Shown here: positions 57,583-60,512 of the stretch, in pieces
Layout: each line of letters begins with the position of its first letter
Numbering within the stretch: the first letter of the stretch is position 1
From: Hafnia alvei
GTDB lineage: Bacteria; Pseudomonadota; Gammaproteobacteria; Enterobacterales; Enterobacteriaceae
Reading direction: 5' to 3'
Length of the DNA: 60,512 nucleotides
Assembly (NCBI RefSeq): GCF_900095695.1
Contig: NZ_FMIQ01000054.1
Coordinates: 1 to 60,512, forward strand
The notes under the pieces: generated by a model
Told to the model about the DNA's origin: nothing
What the model saw: the letters and a program-made list of their open reading frames with translations, nothing else
The model's database searches: none
Translations under genes and position numbers: made by a program

Positions 57583-58173
57583 ATGAATATTATTTCTTAT
57601 ACAGATGATTTTTATCTTAATAGCGCAGTTCGTTATTTATTTTCCACAGAAAAAGAACTTCAAGGTGAGGCGGGTATAAGTGCTGGATTAGTGGGAACGA
57701 TGCTTGATTATATTATATTATTTAATGACAAATCACCATCAGAAAGTCTGATGAAGCTTTCGGTATTTAATGGTTTTAAACCGGATGACATTATTCTAGT
57801 CATTTCTGATGTGGTGCCGATTGAAGTCATAACACGTTTTATTCGAGAAAGATGTAGATTGTTTGTTCAAAGCAGTAAAACAAAACTCCATGAATGGTTA
57901 ACGATTCTTAAGGTTCCCTTTGGGAGAAGAGAAGGTCTTATTTCCTTTGAAAACAAACACAAACCGCTATTAACGTATACAGAAAAAAGCTTTTTGAATG
58001 CCCTAAGAATGGCTCAAACTCAAAATGAATTTGCCAAAACCGCAGAAATACATAGAAAAACAGCCAGCACCTATAAGCGTAGCGTCATGCGAAAGCTCGG
58101 TGCTCACCATACGCCACAGCTACTTGATTACGTGAATGCCAAGTGCTTCCTACAAATACTTTCATACTTATAA
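57583..58173 (+). CDS. LuxR-type helix-turn-helix regulator
   Basis: A 196-residue protein with an N-terminal region resembling a degenerate receiver or sensor domain (about 1-125) and a C-terminal LuxR-type helix-turn-helix (about 128-185: LTYTEKSFLNALRMAQTQNEFAKTAEIHRKTASTYKRSVMRKLG in two parts). The architecture recalls enterobacterial regulators such as those of fimbrial and bgl-type loci. Base composition is more AT-rich than the backbone, which suggests transfer. It ends about 85 bases before the adhesin gene on the same strand and is its likely regulator. The gene name and signal are unknown. Confidence 0.8.
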   Translation: MNIISYTDDFYLNSAVRYLFSTEKELQGEAGISAGLVGTMLDYIILFNDKSPSESLMKLSVFNGFKPDDIILVISDVVPIEVITRFIRERCRLFVQSSKTKLHEWLTILKVPFGRREGLISFENKHKPLLTYTEKSFLNALRMAQTQNEFAKTAEIHRKTASTYKRSVMRKLGAHHTPQLLDYVNAKCFLQILSYL

Positions 58174-58258
58174 AAAAGAATCTCTTTCAATTATAGCAAT
58201 TCATTAACTAGCAACTACAGTTGACAAACAACGCATAAAAACTATTTGGAACACGATA

Positions 58259-60436
58259 ATGAAGCAAGATATTTTTCCAAGGAAAAGCACGCTATTTCGT
58301 TTTTTTGCATGGCTACAAATACTATTACAAGTTCTTTTCCCTCTAGTATCAATGGTGTCTCATAGCGCGCTAGCTCAGGGTATACCGACAAGTAGCACTA
58401 ATTTATCGCCTTTTGCCGTTGACCAAAATACGAGTTCGACGACAAAAGATAGCACCATCTTACCCTACGCCGACACGATGGGAAGTCTTGCCACTTCACT
58501 TTCATCTAATGGCGCTGACGGTGTGGCCAACAGCGCCAAATCCGCGGCAACAGGCTATGCCTCTTCCTCTGCACAACAGTGGCTAAGCCAATTTGGTACG
58601 GCGCGTGTTCAGCTCAACGTGGATGACAATGGGAATTGGGATGATAGTGCTATCGATTTTCTTGCCCCGCTTTATGACAACAAAAAATCCATGCTTTTTA
58701 CCCAATTAGGTTTACGCGCACCTGATGGTCGTATTACTGGAAATATGGGGATGGGGGTGCGTACTTTTTATGTTGAGAACTGGATGTTTGGCGGCAACGT
58801 ATTTCTCGACGACGACTTTACGGGAAAAAACCGCCGCGTCGGATTTGGCGCTGAAGCATGGACTAACAATTTAAAACTTTCCGCTAATACCTATGTTGGG
58901 ACCACCGATTGGCATCAGTCGCGTGATTTTGACGATTACAATGAAAAGCCCGCAGATGGATACGACGTGCGTGCAGAAGGCTACCTGCCAGCCTACCCGC
59001 AGCTGGGTGCTAAGCTGATGTACGAACAATACTACGGTGATAAAGTCGCCCTGTTCGATACCGATCATCTGCAAAGTAACCCGTCAGCCGTAACGACAGG
59101 GGTGAGCTATACCCCCATTCCGTTAGTCCAACTGGCCGTTAACTATAAACGTGGCCAAGACTCAATGGATGATACCCAGTTTCAAATCAACCTCCGCTAC
59201 GATCTGGGTCGCCCACTGGCCTATCAGCTTGACCCAGAGAGCGTGCGCCTTGAGCGTAGCTTAGCCGGTAGCCGTTACGATTTGGTTGAGCGTAATAACC
59301 AGATTGTTTTGCAATATCAGAAAAAAGACCAACAGAGCGTAAGTAATCTTAATTTACAGGTGATCGTCGATAACAGTCCTTCTGATGGCTTGACCCCGAA
59401 CACGGCACAGGTGTTTGCCGCAGACAAAGACGGTCAGCCAGTCCGTAATGCTCCTATTGTTTGGTCAACGAGTGGTACGGCAAAACTGGCGACCAGCACA
59501 TCGGTGACCAATAACAGTGGTCTGGCATCCGTCAATTTCACTAACACCCAGCCAGAAGCCGTACAAATCACGGCCAAGAGTGGTGTGGCTACGGCCACCC
59601 AAAATAGTCAGTTTAATGCAGCGACCGTCAGCAACGTCACACTGAAAATCACCCAAGATAATAGCGTGGCGGATGGGAAAACAGCCAACCAAGCACTGGC
59701 GACAATCACAGATATCAATAATCATCCTATCGCCAATACTAAAGTTGCGTGGGGTCTCGACGCACCCGCTTTATTGAAAAATACCCAGACGATGACTAAC
59801 GCCAGCGGTCAGGTGACAACCGGCTTTACGTCAACGACAGCCGGCGTTTACACGCTGACGGTCACATCGGGCGAGAAGAGCGCTTCGCAGCAAGGGCACT
59901 TTGCTGCCAATTCAGCGAGCAACATTATCGACACGATGGTGATAACCAAAGATAACAGCACGGCGAACGGGACTACGGAAAATACGGTCAATATCACCGT
60001 CAAAGACGATAATGGCACCCCGGTCAGCAACGCCAACGTGTCGTTGAGTGCAGATAAATCAACGGTGAACTTTGGTGTCTCCCAGCAAGCTAAAGCTAAA
60101 TCCGCAAAAACCTTCCAGACCGATGCTCAGGGTTCGTTAACCATAGGCTTCACCGATACCGTTGCGGAAACAGCCCAACTCACTGCCACGTTGGATAACG
60201 GCAATACTAAGGCCGTATCATCAAGCTTTATTGCCGACAGCAGCACCGCCAAAGTCAATGATTTAACCGTCACCAGCGGCGCAGTCGCCAACGGCACGGC
60301 AAACAACCAAGCCACGGTCACCGTGGTGGATGGAAAAAATAACCCGCTGCCGGATCAGGTTGTGACTGGTCGCAGGATGGCACCGCCGTTGTGGGCACTT
60401 CAGCCAAAACCGACAGCAACGGCCAAACCACCGTGA
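58259..60436 (+). CDS. Inverse autotransporter adhesin (intimin/invasin family), frame broken near window end
   Basis: A 725-residue open frame of a large outer-membrane adhesin. Long signal region (about 1-40, ending SALAQG), an alpha-helical periplasmic linker, and the inverse-autotransporter beta-barrel (about 100-335: VQLNVDDNGNWDDSAIDFL, MGMGVRTFYVENWMFGGNVF, RYDLGRPLAYQLD). Then at least four Big-1 Ig-like repeats start with variants of ITxDNSxADGxTxN near residues 368, 460, 560 and 670. No LysM domain is seen. At about 60365-60369 the frame breaks: the expected VVTWSQDGTAVV reads VVTGRRMAPP and stops at 60436. The correct sequence continues one frame over to the window edge, as if one T were missing. 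Confidence 0.88.
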   Translation: MKQDIFPRKSTLFRFFAWLQILLQVLFPLVSMVSHSALAQGIPTSSTNLSPFAVDQNTSSTTKDSTILPYADTMGSLATSLSSNGADGVANSAKSAATGYASSSAQQWLSQFGTARVQLNVDDNGNWDDSAIDFLAPLYDNKKSMLFTQLGLRAPDGRITGNMGMGVRTFYVENWMFGGNVFLDDDFTGKNRRVGFGAEAWTNNLKLSANTYVGTTDWHQSRDFDDYNEKPADGYDVRAEGYLPAYPQLGAKLMYEQYYGDKVALFDTDHLQSNPSAVTTGVSYTPIPLVQLAVNYKRGQDSMDDTQFQINLRYDLGRPLAYQLDPESVRLERSLAGSRYDLVERNNQIVLQYQKKDQQSVSNLNLQVIVDNSPSDGLTPNTAQVFAADKDGQPVRNAPIVWSTSGTAKLATSTSVTNNSGLASVNFTNTQPEAVQITAKSGVATATQNSQFNAATVSNVTLKITQDNSVADGKTANQALATITDINNHPIANTKVAWGLDAPALLKNTQTMTNASGQVTTGFTSTTAGVYTLTVTSGEKSASQQGHFAANSASNIIDTMVITKDNSTANGTTENTVNITVKDDNGTPVSNANVSLSADKSTVNFGVSQQAKAKSAKTFQTDAQGSLTIGFTDTVAETAQLTATLDNGNTKAVSSSFIADSSTAKVNDLTVTSGAVANGTANNQATVTVVDGKNNPLPDQVVTGRRMAPPLWALQPKPTATAKPP

Positions 60437-60512
60437 CGTTTACCGACCTGAAAGCCGAAACGGTGAACATCACCGCCACCGTCAATGGCTCTAGCCAGTC
60501 CAAGCCGAGTAC
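60367..60512 (+). pseudogene. Continuation of the adhesin in the shifted frame (partial)
   Basis: From 60367 this frame reads WSQDGTAVVGTSAKTDSNG, then TVTFTDLKAETVNITATVNG, a normal Big-1 repeat end, and remains open to the edge of the window. It belongs to the gene that starts at 58259. Confidence 0.85.

Overview
The window reads as chromosome of a gamma-proteobacterium of the order Enterobacterales. From position 6.7 kb to 56.6 kb the gene order follows the Escherichia coli backbone almost gene for gene (artJMQIP ... ybjQ-amiD-ybjS-ybjT-ltaE-poxB-hcr-hcp-lysO ... ybjD-ybjX ... cspD-clpS-clpA-infA-aat-cydC-cydD-trxB-lrp-ftsK-lolA-rarA-serS-dmsABC ... ycaD ... pflA). Protein divergence and the accessory content suggest a relative of Hafnia/Obesumbacterium rather than Escherichia. 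That placement is inference; no search was run.

Region 1 (1-6.2 kb, minus strand) is a type VI secretion cassette: a VgrG spike with a C-terminal extension, a Tle3-type phospholipase effector and two tandem lipoprotein immunity genes of Tli3 type. The left immunity copy is preceded by an in-frame remnant of the effector's last codons, the mark of a tandem duplication. The effector's natural start overlaps the vgrG stop but is separated from the main reading frame by a run of seven A residues, so a one-base frame change is needed to make the full protein.

Region 2 (6.7-10.7 kb) is the arginine ABC transporter (artP-artI-artQ-artM, then artJ with its own promoter and a likely ArgR site). Region 3 (10.9-14.6 kb) is an accessory insert relative to E. 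coli: a LysR regulator divergent from an azoreductase-like flavoprotein and a small MarA/SoxS-like regulator, then an M24-fold peptidase-like protein with altered metal ligands.

Region 4 (14.6-29.6 kb) holds ybjQ, amiD, ybjS, ybjT, ltaE, poxB, hcr, hcp, lysO, ybjD, ybjX and cspD. Two related palindromic MITE-like repeats lie here, one abutting the ybjQ start and one between ltaE and ybjT. Region 5 (30.2-47.8 kb) is housekeeping: clpSA, infA, aat, cydCD, trxB, lrp, ftsK (with a perfect LexA box), lolA, rarA, serS.

Region 6 (48.2-53.5 kb) is an anaerobic DMSO reductase operon, dmsABC, followed by the chaperone gene dmsD and a NapF-like ferredoxin, with a well-spaced FNR-type promoter. Then come ycaD, a PTS EIIA-like protein that has lost its active-site histidines, and pflA.

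Region 7 (56.6 kb to the end) is an AT-rich accessory island: a decayed phage integrase beside pflA, a LuxR-type regulator, and a large inverse autotransporter (intimin/invasin family) with Big-1 repeats. The adhesin frame breaks about 150 bases before the window edge and resumes one frame over. The island sits where focA-pflB normally precedes pflA.
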